Shown here: piece by piece, positions 56,636 to 64,000 of the stretch
How the letters are laid out: the number at the start of each line of letters is the position of its first letter
Numbering within the stretch: position 1 is the stretch's first letter
Assembly (NCBI RefSeq): GCF_000701685.1
Contig: NZ_KL370813.1
Span: 28,061 to 92,060, forward strand
Source of the DNA: Gemella sanguinis ATCC 700632
GTDB lineage: Bacteria > Bacillota > Bacilli > Staphylococcales > Gemellaceae
Direction of reading: 5' to 3'
DNA length: 64,000 nucleotides
Notes under the pieces: model-generated
The model's database searches: none
What the model was told of the DNA's origin: nothing
What the model saw: only the letters and a program-made list of their open reading frames with translations
Position numbers and translations under genes: made by a program

Positions 56636-57745
56636 TTATCTTCTTACACCCCAAGCTGATAATCCTTGTGCATTATAAGCTTTAACTGCTGCGTTGATTT
56701 GGTCTTTAACTGTTGCAGTTGATCCCCATCCAGGCATTGTTTGGAATAATCCACTTGCACCTGATGCGTTTCTTGCGTATACTTGACCATTTGATTCACG
56801 AGCGATGATTCTTTCCCAAGTAGAAGCTGATACACCTGTACGACGAGCCATTTCTTGAGCTGCCGCTGTACCTGCCGCTCCTGCAGTGTTACCATTTGAT
56901 AATACTACTCCACCTGAAGATTGGCTGTATGAATATTGCGGTGTGTATGAACTTTGTGCTGCATAACTATTTGTTGATGCTGCTTTAGAATATGAAGTTG
57001 CTGGAGTAGAGATTGTTCCTGCTCCTGTAGTTGCTGTTTCAGTAGATGTTGAAGCAACAGCTTGTTGAGCTCCTTCACGTTGTTTTGTTCCAACTACTAC
57101 TACTTTAGCTGTTGGCTCAGTAATAACTTTTTCAGAAACTACTTCTTTAGAAACTTCTTTTCCATCTTCGTGTACTACACTGTAAGTAACTTCTTTTTCA
57201 CCGTCTTGACCTTCAGTTTTAGTAACTACTTCATCTACATATTTAGTGTCATCTTTTTCTTCTTTAGTTTCAAATTTAATTGCTTCTTTTACTGTTTGAG
57301 TTGTTTTTCCAACACGAGCAATTTTAATAGTGTCAACTTCTGCTACTTCTGTTTTAAGACCAGGAGTTACTTTATCTTCTGCTCCTACAGTAATGTTTAA
57401 TTCTTTAAGAATGTCTTCAACTTTTTTGTAAGTTGTTTTTCTAACTGTTGTTGTTTCACCATCTTGGATTGTGATTTCACGAGCTTTGTAAATACGGATG
57501 TCTTCTCCACCATTTACTTTTGTGTCTAATCCTGGTTCAACACGATCATCAGCATTATAGCTGATATTGTTAGCTGCAAGAATTTCTCTTACTGTTCCTT
57601 TTTTAGCTTTTACGTCTACTTTTGTATTATCAGAAAGAGTTACCGCGAATGCTGAATGACCTGTGTACTCTTCTGCTATCATAAATGCCCCTGATAATAA
57701 AACTCCTGATGCCGCTGCTGCTGTAATTACTTTTCCGAATTTCAT
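56636..57745 (-). CDS. Secreted G5-domain protein with transglycosylase-like C terminus (YabE-related)
   Basis: 369 aa. Signal peptide (about 1-34), two DUF348 units (about 37-75, 92-130: [17 protein letters not shown], and [12 protein letters not shown]), a G5 domain (about 145-220), a Ser/Thr/Ala linker, and a lysozyme-like transglycosylase end (about 290-369) with the catalytic glutamate in [14 protein letters not shown] and [11 protein letters not shown]. It probably cleaves peptidoglycan at the cell surface. It follows tatD as yabE does in Bacillus, but YabE ends in a 3D domain instead. Confidence 0.88.
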   Translation of the reverse strand: MKFGKVITAAAASGVLLSGAFMIAEEYTGHSAFAVTLSDNTKVDVKAKKGTVREILAANNISYNADDRVEPGLDTKVNGGEDIRIYKAREITIQDGETTTVRKTTYKKVEDILKELNITVGAEDKVTPGLKTEVAEVDTIKIARVGKTTQTVKEAIKFETKEEKDDTKYVDEVVTKTEGQDGEKEVTYSVVHEDGKEVSKEVVSEKVITEPTAKVVVVGTKQREGAQQAVASTSTETATTGAGTISTPATSYSKAASTNSYAAQSSYTPQYSYSQSSGGVVLSNGNTAGAAGTAAAQEMARRTGVSASTWERIIARESNGQVYARNASGASGLFQTMPGWGSTATVKDQINAAVKAYNAQGLSAWGVRR

Positions 57746-57750
57746 ATAAA

Positions 57751-58536
57751 TTAATCATTCTCCTTTTGTTTTATTTTGAACAATTTACAAGCATTATTAA
57801 ATGTTTGCTCTGTTAGCTGTTCATAGCTCATTTCTTTTAAGTCTGCTATTTCTTGTGCTACATAGTGCACATAAGCAGGTTCATTTCGCTTTCCTCTATA
57901 TGGTGTTGGCGTTAAATATGGACAATCTGTTTCGATTAAAAGTCTATCTAATGGACAAGCTTTCGCTACTTCTTTAGGTGTCTTAGCATTTTTAAATGTT
58001 ACCGGACCTCCTAATGAAATATGAAAGTTCTCTTTAAGCATGATATTCATACTTTCTACCGAACCAGAAAAACTATGCATTATTCCACCTACTTCACTAG
58101 CTTTTTCTTCTTTAAGTATTTCAATAGTGTCTGCCATTGCATCTCTTGTATGAATTACAACTGGTTTTCCTACTTCTTTAGCTATTGCAATCTGTTTTCT
58201 AAATACTTCTTTTTGAATATCTTTTGGACTTTTATCCCAGTGATAATCTAATCCAATTTCACCAATAGCTACCACTTTATCATTAGTAAGAGCAATTCGT
58301 TTTATCATTTCGTATTTTTCATCTGTAAAATCAATCGCTTCTACTGGATGCCAGCCAATTGTTAAATATAAAAAGTCATATTTAGATGTAATTTCTAATG
58401 CTTTTTCTATACTTTTATCATCAAAGCCTACTATATTTATTAATTTTACTCCCGCTTCTTTAGCGCGAGCTATAGTATCTTCTAAATCTTCTAAATAAGC
58501 ATCATCATTTAAATGCGCATGTGTATCAAATAACAT
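57751..58536 (-). CDS. tatD: TatD family metal-dependent DNase
   Basis: 261 aa TIM barrel. Metal site: DTHAHLND (residues 4-11), [24 protein letters not shown] and ETDCPYLTP. Acts as a 3'-5' exonuclease in repair or nucleic acid turnover. AAGGAGG ribosome site; an extended -10 (TGTTATAAT on the minus strand, hexamer 58560-58565) lies 23 nt upstream. The next gene's ribosome site overlaps the tatD stop. Confidence 0.93.
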   Translation of the reverse strand: MLFDTHAHLNDDAYLEDLEDTIARAKEAGVKLINIVGFDDKSIEKALEITSKYDFLYLTIGWHPVEAIDFTDEKYEMIKRIALTNDKVVAIGEIGLDYHWDKSPKDIQKEVFRKQIAIAKEVGKPVVIHTRDAMADTIEILKEEKASEVGGIMHSFSGSVESMNIMLKENFHISLGGPVTFKNAKTPKEVAKACPLDRLLIETDCPYLTPTPYRGKRNEPAYVHYVAQEIADLKEMSYEQLTEQTFNNACKLFKIKQKEND

Positions 58537-58625
58537 AGTACGCCTCCTTCACATTTCCTATTATAACAAAAAAAAATTTCATTAAAATATCTAAACTATT
58601 TCAATTACGTTACAATCCCTTTGTC

Positions 58626-58675
58626 ATTTCTTTACAAAGAAATACTCTTTTAAAGCCGATAGCGATAGCCATCGC
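58626..58675. other. Two small inverted repeats in the tatD-ybaK gap
   Basis: An 18-bp palindrome (arms 58626-58633 and 58636-58643, ATTTCTTT/AAAGAAAT) and a 5-bp GCGAT/ATCGC hairpin (58662-58675). Possibly regulatory for tatD; nothing else is visible in the gap apart from the ybaK terminator. Confidence 0.35.
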
Positions 58676-58719
58676 ATTGTATCTGTTTACATAAAATTTT
58701 TAGTATTTTAAAACAATAA

Positions 58720-58747
58720 AAAGAACCTAGATTTCTCTAGATCCTTT
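58720..58747 (-). terminator. Terminator of ybaK
   Basis: 12-bp stem (58720-58731 with 58736-58747), two G-U pairs and a GAAA tetraloop on the minus-strand RNA, then five T. Confidence 0.83.
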
Positions 58748-58765
58748 CATTTATATTCATATATA

Positions 58766-59254
58766 TTATGCTGTAATGTCTACTATTTGTGCACCAATAA
58801 GTTCTTCTAATACTTCTGGTTTCACTTCTACTTGATGACCAACTTTCCCAGCTGATACAACAATTGTTTCTACATCTTTACATTTCTCATCTACAAAAGT
58901 AGGGAATAATTTTTTCATTGCAAATGGAGAACATCCACCCTTAACATAACCAGTGATTTTTGTTAAATCTTTTAATGGTAACATAGACAGTGATTTTACA
59001 CCCGCAGCTTTTGCTAATTTCTTGAAATTAATACTATCTTCACTCATTAAAACACCAACTACATAAGTACCTTTACCATCAGTAGTCATAATTGTTTTAA
59101 ACACTTGATTATGATCTTTACCTATAATGTCTGCTACTCCTACCCCTGTTTTTGCTGCATCACTACTAGCATCAAACTCAAAGTGATTATACTCAACATT
59201 ATGATCATCTAGAAATCTCATAGCATTTGTTTTTATTTCTTTTTTCTTAGACAT
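58766..59254 (-). CDS. ybaK: Cys-tRNA(Pro)/aminoacyl-tRNA deacylase, YbaK/EbsC type
   Basis: 162 aa single YbaK domain: start with NAMRFLDDHNVEYNHFEFD, the conserved lysine in VFKTIMTTDGKG, and GYVKGGCSPFAMKKLFPTFVD. Removes cysteine wrongly attached to tRNA-Pro in the cytoplasm. Own terminator; monocistronic. Confidence 0.9.
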   Translation of the reverse strand: MSKKKEIKTNAMRFLDDHNVEYNHFEFDASSDAAKTGVGVADIIGKDHNQVFKTIMTTDGKGTYVVGVLMSEDSINFKKLAKAAGVKSLSMLPLKDLTKITGYVKGGCSPFAMKKLFPTFVDEKCKDVETIVVSAGKVGHQVEVKPEVLEELIGAQIVDITA

Positions 59255-59378
59255 AAAATACCTCTTTCTTTACCCTTATCAGTAATATAACTATATTTTA
59301 CTCCAAACTTTTTGCTCTGTCAAAACTTTTTGAAAATATTCTTTTGTGTTTTCTGAAAATTTCATAAATCACCAATTT

Positions 59379-60398
59379 CTAAACAAACTGTACACAAACC
59401 GCTTCAGGAACTACAACATCTTTTTCTACACAGTCTAGTTTCCCAGTAGTTTTATCTACTTTATAAACAGTTATAGTACCACTTGTTTCATTAGTAGCTA
59501 TAGCTAAAGTATTATCTTTATTTAGATTGAAATCGCGTGGATCTTTTCCAAATGTACTTATTGTTTGAATTTGTTCTAAATAATCACCCTTATCTTCAAA
59601 AACAACTATAGCATCTTGACCTCTATTAGACACATAAATAAATTTATTGTCATTAGAAATTTTTATTGCACTACCTTTATTTTCACCATTAAAATCACTT
59701 GGTAATGTTGGATGATATTTTGGATTAGATAATTTACCTTTACCATCATAATCAAAAGAAATTACTTCACTAGTTAATTCAGTCATTACAAAAGCTTTTT
59801 TACTATCGCTAGCAAACACTATATGACGAACCCCACTACCTGCTTTTGCTTTAAAGTTTTCGACTTTTGTCAGTATACCCTCATTTAGTTTATAAGTTGT
59901 AATATCGTCCGTACCTAAATCACATGTAAACACGTATTCTCCGTCTGGTGTAAAACCTGAAAAATGAACATGTGGTTTTTCTTGACGAGGATGAACTCCG
60001 CTACCTTCATGGGTATCTGTAGATAATAATTCACCTAACTCACCATTTTGTAATATAGAATAACTATCTACAGTTCCTGTGTGATAATTTGCTGATAAAA
60101 GATATTTGTTATCTTTACTTACTTCTACACAACATGGTGGATTACCCTCTTTACCGACCGATGTTAATAGTTCTAAGTTACCATCTTCTTTTACTTTAAA
60201 ACTTGACACCGCACCTTTATCTTCTATTTTCGAAACACTATATAAAGACTTATTATTATTTGAGAATGCTAGATATGTTGGATTATCAACTTTAGCAACC
60301 GCCTCAACACTACTAACTTTCCCTTCTTCTGATAATTCTACTTTGTATATTCCTTGGCTATCTTTTTTTGTATATGTACCTATATAAGCTCTGCTCAT
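59379..60398 (-). CDS. pgl: 6-phosphogluconolactonase, beta-propeller (YkgB/Pgl) type
   Basis: 339 aa seven-bladed propeller of the lactonase family. Marks: IGTYTKKDSQGIY at the start, NYHTGTVDSYSI, PRQEKPHVHFSGFTPDG, and NRGQDAIVVF. Hydrolyses 6-phosphogluconolactone in the pentose phosphate pathway. AAGGAGG ribosome site; a -10 TATAAT at 60429-60434 (minus). Monocistronic. Confidence 0.88.
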   Translation of the reverse strand: MSRAYIGTYTKKDSQGIYKVELSEEGKVSSVEAVAKVDNPTYLAFSNNNKSLYSVSKIEDKGAVSSFKVKEDGNLELLTSVGKEGNPPCCVEVSKDNKYLLSANYHTGTVDSYSILQNGELGELLSTDTHEGSGVHPRQEKPHVHFSGFTPDGEYVFTCDLGTDDITTYKLNEGILTKVENFKAKAGSGVRHIVFASDSKKAFVMTELTSEVISFDYDGKGKLSNPKYHPTLPSDFNGENKGSAIKISNDNKFIYVSNRGQDAIVVFEDKGDYLEQIQTISTFGKDPRDFNLNKDNTLAIATNETSGTITVYKVDKTTGKLDCVEKDVVVPEAVCVQFV

Positions 60399-60555
60399 TA
60401 CTATACCTCCTTAACTAATTACTACTTTATTATATCATCTATTTCGATTAATTAGATAAAATATACTTTTCTTTATAGTTTATACATTTTCATTTATAAT
60501 TTTTAAGAAAAAAATAGAGTATTAAGAAAATATTCTATCACATGGAAAATATAGT

Positions 60556-60584
60556 TTTACTTATAGGATATTCCTTGATATAAT
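60556..60584 (+). promoter_or_regulatory. guaA promoter
   Basis: -35 TTTACT (60556-60561), 17-bp spacer, -10 TATAAT (60579-60584), 36 nt before the GTG start. No purine riboswitch-like structure fits in this short leader. Confidence 0.65.
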
Positions 60585-60620
60585 AGAGTATATTTATAAG
60601 TAAATTTTAGGAGGATAACT

Positions 60621-62165
60621 GTGAAACACGAATTTATACTAGTTCTTGATTTTGGTAGTCAGTACAACCAACTTATTACACGTCGTGTGCGTGAGCTTGG
60701 TGTTTACTCTGAACTACATGATAACGAGATTTCTATTGATGAGATTAAAAAAATGAATCCAAAAGGGATTATTCTTTCAGGAGGACCAAACTCTGTTTAT
60801 GAAGAAAATTCACTTACAATCGATGATGAAATCTTTAACTTAGGTATTCCAGTACTAGGTATCTGTTACGGAATGCAACTTATGCAACATAAATTAGGAG
60901 GAAAAGTTGAATCTGCGACAAGTAGAGAATACGGTGCTCATAATATTGATGTAACTCCAGGAGCTAGATTATTTGAAGGTACTCCTGCTACTCAACAAGT
61001 ATTAATGAGTCACTCTGACAAAGTTGTTGAACTTGCTGAAGGATTCAAAGTAGTAGCAACTAGTGATAACTGTCCTATCGCTGCTGCAGAAAATGTAGAA
61101 AAAGACTTCTACTGCTTCCAATTCCACCCAGAAGTTCGTCACTCAGAATTTGGATACGACTTACTTAAAAACTTTATTAGAAACGTATGTAAATGTACTG
61201 ATAACTGGACTATCCAAAACTTTATTGATGAAAAAATTGAAGAAATTCGTGCAGAAGTTGGAGATCAAAAAGTTCTATGTGCCCTATCAGGAGGAGTTGA
61301 TTCTTCTGTAGTAGCTGCATTATTAGACAAAGCTATCGGAGATCAACTAATCTGTATGTTTATAGATCACGGTTTACTTCGTAAAGGTGAAGCTGAAGGT
61401 GTTATGAAAACATTCAGTAAAGAAATCGAAGGTGGATTCAATATGAATCTTATCAAAATCGACGCTAAAGATAGATTCCTTGGTAAACTAAAAGGAGTTA
61501 GCGATCCTGAACAAAAACGTAAAATTATCGGAAATGAGTTCGTATATGTGTTTGATGAAGAATGTGCTAAATTACACGATGTACCATTCTTAGCTCAAGG
61601 TACACTTTATACTGACGTTATCGAATCTGGAACTAAAAATGCTCAAACAATCAAATCTCACCACAATGTAGGTGGATTACCAGAAGATATGCGTTTCTCT
61701 CTAATCGAGCCACTTAACACTTTATTCAAAGATGAAGTACGCGCATTAGGAGAAGCACTTGGATTACCTCGTGAGATTGTTTGGCGCCAACCATTCCCAG
61801 GACCAGGATTAGGTATCCGTGTTCTTGGAGAAGTAACAGAAGAAAAATTACAAATCGTTCGTGATAGTGACTTCATCTTACGTGATGTTATCGCTAAACG
61901 TGGACTAGAAGGAGAAGTATGGCAATACTTCACATGTCTTCCAGATATCCGTTCAGTTGGAGTTATGGGAGATGTTAGAACATACGACTACACTGTAGCT
62001 GTTCGTGCCGTAACAAGTATCGACGGTATGACTGCGAGCTGGGCTCACCTTCCTTTCGAAGCGTTAGAAGAAATCTCTGCACGTATCGTAAACGAAGTAG
62101 CTCACGTTAACCGCGTAGTGTATGACATTACAAGTAAACCACCAGCAACGATTGAGTGGGAATAA
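60621..62165 (+). CDS. guaA: GMP synthase (glutamine-hydrolysing)
   Basis: 514 aa. Class I glutamine amidotransferase (about 1-195) with Cys in GICYGMQLM and His/Glu in [11 protein letters not shown] pyrophosphatase (about 200-390) with the P loop [15 protein letters not shown]; dimerisation domain ending KPPATIEWE. Converts XMP to GMP. Starts with GTG, preceded by AGGAGGA. The 3' end of guaA is a known integration site for genomic islands, and recombination-associated DNA follows here. Confidence 0.97.
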   Translation: MKHEFILVLDFGSQYNQLITRRVRELGVYSELHDNEISIDEIKKMNPKGIILSGGPNSVYEENSLTIDDEIFNLGIPVLGICYGMQLMQHKLGGKVESATSREYGAHNIDVTPGARLFEGTPATQQVLMSHSDKVVELAEGFKVVATSDNCPIAAAENVEKDFYCFQFHPEVRHSEFGYDLLKNFIRNVCKCTDNWTIQNFIDEKIEEIRAEVGDQKVLCALSGGVDSSVVAALLDKAIGDQLICMFIDHGLLRKGEAEGVMKTFSKEIEGGFNMNLIKIDAKDRFLGKLKGVSDPEQKRKIIGNEFVYVFDEECAKLHDVPFLAQGTLYTDVIESGTKNAQTIKSHHNVGGLPEDMRFSLIEPLNTLFKDEVRALGEALGLPREIVWRQPFPGPGLGIRVLGEVTEEKLQIVRDSDFILRDVIAKRGLEGEVWQYFTCLPDIRSVGVMGDVRTYDYTVAVRAVTSIDGMTASWAHLPFEALEEISARIVNEVAHVNRVVYDITSKPPATIEWE

Positions 62166-62175
62166 TGCGGTGTAA

Positions 62176-62279
62176 CTTAGAATTATTAGGAGTATAACGA
62201 CGACATAATTCTTAGATACAGCGTATGCAACAAGAACTTTAATCTTAACGAGCAACGCGAGAAAAAGATTATTAGTTCT
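62176..62279 (+). other. Structured RNA-like region after guaA
   Basis: Two hairpins: 62176-62185 with 62206-62215 (10 bp, one mismatch) and 62233-62246 with 62265-62279 (6 + 7 bp around a small internal loop), the latter with a purine-rich 18-nt loop. The stretch is less AT-rich than other gaps and is closed by a terminator at 62304-62329. It may be a guaA 3' UTR or a separate small RNA; no known RNA family was recognised. Confidence 0.45.
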
Positions 62280-62303
62280 AACTGCTAACATAGTAAGATA
62301 TAT

Positions 62304-62329
62304 AAAACCCTTATTTTTTTAAGGGTTTT
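62304..62329 (+). terminator. Terminator after guaA and the structured region
   Basis: 10-bp stem AAAACCCTTA/TAAGGGTTTT (62304-62313 with 62320-62329), T loop, T run. Confidence 0.88.
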
Positions 62330-62337
62330 TCTTATAG

Positions 62338-62463
62338 TTGCAACCATTTTGCAACCAAAAAAGCGACTTAAACCAAGAAACCTTATTTAACAGTATCTTT
62401 AAAGTTATATATAGACTTAAAACAACATAAAACACTTTGGATTGTCTCCAAAGTGTCTCCAAA
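62338..62463. repeat. Two pairs of 11-bp-period direct repeats, possible integrase arm sites
   Basis: TTGCAACC at 62338-62345 and 62349-62356, and TGTCTCCAAA at 62443-62452 and 62454-62463, both with an 11-bp period. The second pair also forms a 10-bp hairpin (62432-62441 with 62447-62456). Paired arm-type repeats of this spacing are typical of tyrosine-integrase attachment regions; no integrase gene is left, so this may be the scar of a lost element next to guaA. Confidence 0.4.
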
Positions 62464-62477
62464 ATAAATTAAGAGTT

Positions 62478-62517
62478 AAACCTACAAGTAAGAATTTAAT
62501 TTTTTTCTTGTAGGTTT
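62478..62517 (+). terminator. Second terminator downstream of guaA
   Basis: Perfect 11-bp stem (62478-62488 with 62507-62517, AAACCTACAAG), 18-nt loop, T-rich tail. It suggests a transcript ending here, though no gene lies between it and the previous terminator. From here to 62700 nothing is recognised except a 14-bp palindrome TAGTAAAATTACTA (62661-62674). Confidence 0.7.
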
Positions 62518-62702
62518 TCTTTATATAAAATATAGTTCATTAATTTATATAAATATCATTTATGCGACATAATAAAATAGTAATACAAATTATAATCAAA
62601 AATTTTATACAAAAAATAATATTTAATACATTTTTAATTATTATATCCAAAATTCAAAAATAGTAAAATTACTAATATTTTAGCCAATACAAACAGAATT
62701 GA

Positions 62703-62732
62703 TTGATACAAAAAAATAGAATACACTATATA
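62703..62732 (+). promoter_or_regulatory. Promoter of the serine recombinase gene
   Basis: -35 TTGATA (62703-62708), 18-bp spacer, -10 TATATA (62727-62732). A bulged hairpin (about 62731-62761) lies in the leader before the ribosome site AAAGGTAGG. Confidence 0.6.
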
Positions 62733-62790
62733 TAAAAGGAAACTTATTCCTCTATTTTATAGAAAAAAATAAAAGGTAGGTAATAATTTT

Positions 62791-63378
62791 ATGCGTTATG
62801 GTTATGTACGGGTATCAACAAAAGAGCAAAGTATTGAAAGGCAGTTGATAGTTCTCTTTATGGAAAATATAACTGCAGAGAGAATTTTTATCGACAGAGT
62901 TTCGGGAAAAGATTTTAATAGAGTTGAATATCGAAATCTTTTGAACGTGTTGAAGTCAGGGGATGAGTTGGTAATTAAATCTATTGATAGGTTGGGTAGA
63001 AATTATGATGAGATATTAGAGCAATGGAGGATATTAACAAAAAAGAAAAATGTTAATATAACAGTGTTAGATTTTCCTTTATTGAATACTAAAAATAGTA
63101 GGGATACTATTACAGCTAAATTAATTTCAGATTTAGTTTTGCAAATTTTATCTTATGTATCACAAGTCGAAAGAGAGCAAACTAAGCAGCGTCAAATGGA
63201 AGGAATTCGTGTTGCAAGAAAGAAAGGTATAAAATTTGGAAGACCTGAGCTACAGAAGCCTAAAAATCTTCATTTAATTTTAGAGAAATATAGAAAAAAA
63301 GAGTTAACTATTCGTGAAGGAGCTAAAATTTTGGGCGTTTCAAAAAGTACATTTCATAATTGGTCAAAAAAATTTTAA
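62791..63378 (+). CDS. Serine recombinase, Hin/Pin-type DNA invertase or resolvase
   Basis: 195 aa, the size of invertases and small resolvases. N-terminal catalytic domain with the nucleophile Ser9 in YVRVSTKEQS, the arginine segment DRVSGKDFNR and IDRLGRN; a long helix (about 100-140) with QVEREQTKQRQMEGI; and a C-terminal helix-turn-helix (TIREGAKILGVSKSTFHNWS). No transposase is next to it. Its stop codon is 2 nt before the left 30-bp recombination-like site, so an inversion of the segment downstream is its likely job. Confidence 0.88.
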   Translation: MRYGYVRVSTKEQSIERQLIVLFMENITAERIFIDRVSGKDFNRVEYRNLLNVLKSGDELVIKSIDRLGRNYDEILEQWRILTKKKNVNITVLDFPLLNTKNSRDTITAKLISDLVLQILSYVSQVEREQTKQRQMEGIRVARKKGIKFGRPELQKPKNLHLILEKYRKKELTIREGAKILGVSKSTFHNWSKKF

Positions 63379-63380
63379 TT

Positions 63381-63410
63381 TTGTCAAGAATTGTAGACTT
63401 ATTAGGACAA
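63381..63410 (+). repeat. Left inverted recombination-like site
   Basis: 30 bp, an imperfect palindrome with TTGTC and GGACAA arms and centre TAGACTT. It matches the reverse complement of 63506-63535 at 20 of 30 positions with no gaps, including the seven central bases. Half-sites approximate TTGTCCNAATAA. Typical of a two-subunit serine recombinase crossover site. Confidence 0.65.
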
Positions 63411-63443
63411 AATTAAAGTTAATAATAGATTATTAATTTTAAA

Positions 63444-63484
63444 GAAAATAAATAAAAAAACCTAAGATTTCCCTATTTATTTTC
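63444..63484. repeat. Inverted repeat inside the putative invertible segment
   Basis: Perfect 11-bp arms GAAAATAAATA and TATTTATTTTC (63444-63454 and 63474-63484) with a 19-nt spacer. May fold in the transcript or be a weak terminator. Confidence 0.45.
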
Positions 63485-63493
63485 TCAATAAAC

Positions 63494-63502
63494 ATTATAC
63501 CA
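63494..63502 (-). promoter_or_regulatory. Extended -10 promoter inside the invertible segment, now facing the recombinase gene
   Basis: Minus-strand TGGTATAAT (hexamer 63494-63499). A poor -35 (TAGACT) 17 bp upstream falls inside the right site. In the present orientation it reads away from the secreted-protein gene; inversion would turn it toward that gene. Confidence 0.55.
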
Positions 63503-63505
63503 GCT

Positions 63506-63535
63506 TCGTCCAATAAAGTCTAATTTTTGGGACAA
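63506..63535 (-). repeat. Right inverted recombination-like site
   Basis: 30-bp partner of 63381-63410 in the opposite orientation. The central dinucleotide AG is the same in both when read in matching orientation and is not palindromic, which favours inversion over deletion. Confidence 0.65.
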
Positions 63536-63555
63536 GATCATTATTTCAATAAAAT
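63527..63555 (+). promoter_or_regulatory. Possible fixed promoter of the secreted-protein gene
   Basis: -35-like TTGGGA (63527-63532), 17-bp spacer, -10-like TAAAAT (63550-63555). It would let the gene be transcribed in either orientation of the segment; weaker than most promoters in this window. Confidence 0.35.
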
Positions 63556-63578
63556 TAAATCTTTGGAGGGTCTATATT

Positions 63579-64000
63579 ATGACTAAAAAATCAATTAAAG
63601 TTTTAGCAGTAACAACTTTAGCATTATCTGCTTTTGGAACTGCGTCAGCATTACCTACTTCAAACGTTGAAGCTGCATCAGTAACTCAAACATCTGGAAA
63701 CGAATCAGTTGGAAAATACGAAGCAGTAACAAATCCATTCAAAACATTTGAATCAGCAGAAAACTTCGCATTTGGTGAAATACCTAAGATCTTAGACAAT
63801 TACTCTTATAAAACACACGTTGCGCCAGCTCCGACAAATGGATACAGAGTATTAGCTACAATTGATTACGGCGGGATAACTTCTAAAGCTGAAGCTCAAA
63901 ACGCTGCTAACAAAGTGGTTCAAGCTTCAGACGCTGCAATCGCAGCAGAGGCTAAAGCAGATACTGATAAACCAGCTGAAGACACTGCTAAACCAACTGA
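63579..64000 (+). CDS. Secreted surface protein, N-terminal part (cut by window end)
   Basis: 140 codons are visible. Signal peptide MTKKSIKVLAVTTLALSAFG with cleavage near ASA-L, then a secreted region with GKYEAVTNPFKTFESAENFAFGE and, at the end, the start of a Pro/Ala/Glu/Lys repeat (DTDKPAEDTAKPTE). GGAGGG ribosome site 8 nt before the ATG. Codon use is rich in preferred codons, as for a well-expressed surface protein. A wall anchor would lie beyond the window. Likely target of the invertible segment just upstream. Confidence 0.82.
   Translation, partial: MTKKSIKVLAVTTLALSAFGTASALPTSNVEAASVTQTSGNESVGKYEAVTNPFKTFESAENFAFGEIPKILDNYSYKTHVAPAPTNGYRVLATIDYGGITSKAEAQNAANKVVQASDAAIAAEAKADTDKPAEDTAKPT

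Noticed and set aside
60440..60620. Guanine or ppGpp/PRPP riboswitch ahead of guaA.
   Set aside because: The leader after the promoter is only about 30 nt and shows no junction-type structure.
62064..62291. Minus-strand open frame overlapping the guaA 3' end.
   Set aside because: It is antisense to conserved guaA codons, has no ribosome site and no recognisable domain.

Overview
The window is AT-rich Firmicutes DNA with Bacilli-type gene clusters: DUF2232-gdpP-rplI-dnaB, rpsF-ssb-rpsR, comFA-comFC, ytpQ-ytpR and tatD next to a yabE-like gene. Together with the small-genome style (two-gene operons, many shared hairpin terminators) and the fermentative genes (adhE, PTS systems), this points to a member of Bacillales related to Gemella. 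The genus is an inference; the window has no rRNA to confirm it.

Layout. 1-4.1 kb: a sorbitol/glucitol PTS operon on the minus strand (PRD regulator, gutM, srlA, srlE, start of srlB), with CcpA-like sites ahead of the regulator. 4.3-6.1 kb: a Dxs-like transketolase. 6.4-9.1 kb: a DegV lipid-binding protein, then sppA and an RDD protein. 9.2-14 kb: dnaB, rplI, gdpP and a DUF2232 gene. 14.3-16.2 kb: two envelope genes (a VanY-type carboxypeptidase and an SH3 protein with an Asn/Gln/Tyr-rich head). 16.2-19.7 kb: an MFS protein and the competence genes comFC and comFA. 20-25.2 kb: hpf, a DJ-1 family gene, an iron-type alcohol dehydrogenase, an HD protein and rpsF-ssb-rpsR. 25.2-26.16 kb is a gene-free stretch ahead of adhE. 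28.9-37 kb: a PLD-helicase-DUF3427 protein, folP, a VTT membrane protein, a two-repeat lipoprotein, a GNAT protein and folC.

37.0-44.9 kb is the main accessory region. It holds one TslA-like gene (N-terminal lipase, C-terminal helical type VII targeting region), broken by one base in an A tract, and eleven small membrane-anchored proteins that look like its immunity family. Between these lie five truncated copies of the 5' end of the lipase gene. The island is bounded by two identical 32-bp copies of one terminator hairpin, and the flanking genes (folC and a HAD phosphatase) are convergent. It therefore looks as though the island grew inside a duplicated, once-shared terminator.

44.9-48.4 kb: a maltose/glucose-family PTS permease with a HAD phosphatase, and a divergent RpiR-type regulator with a doubled palindromic operator between them. 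48.4-52.4 kb: ytpQ-ytpR followed by a very acidic 825-aa protein at the position where relatives carry the DNA translocase sftA. 52.5-60.4 kb: a small membrane protein, an XRE regulator with membrane tail, a POT peptide transporter, a Bcr/CflA-type exporter, a G5/transglycosylase protein, tatD, ybaK and a 6-phosphogluconolactonase. 60.6-62.2 kb: guaA.

62.2-64 kb is a recombination-associated tail: structured RNA-like hairpins, two 11-bp-period direct repeats that resemble integrase arm sites, then a Hin-size serine recombinase. Directly after the recombinase stop are two 30-bp inverted sites that enclose about 95 bp with an outward-facing extended -10 promoter, followed by a secreted protein gene cut by the window end. 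This is a strong candidate for an undescribed promoter-inversion switch.
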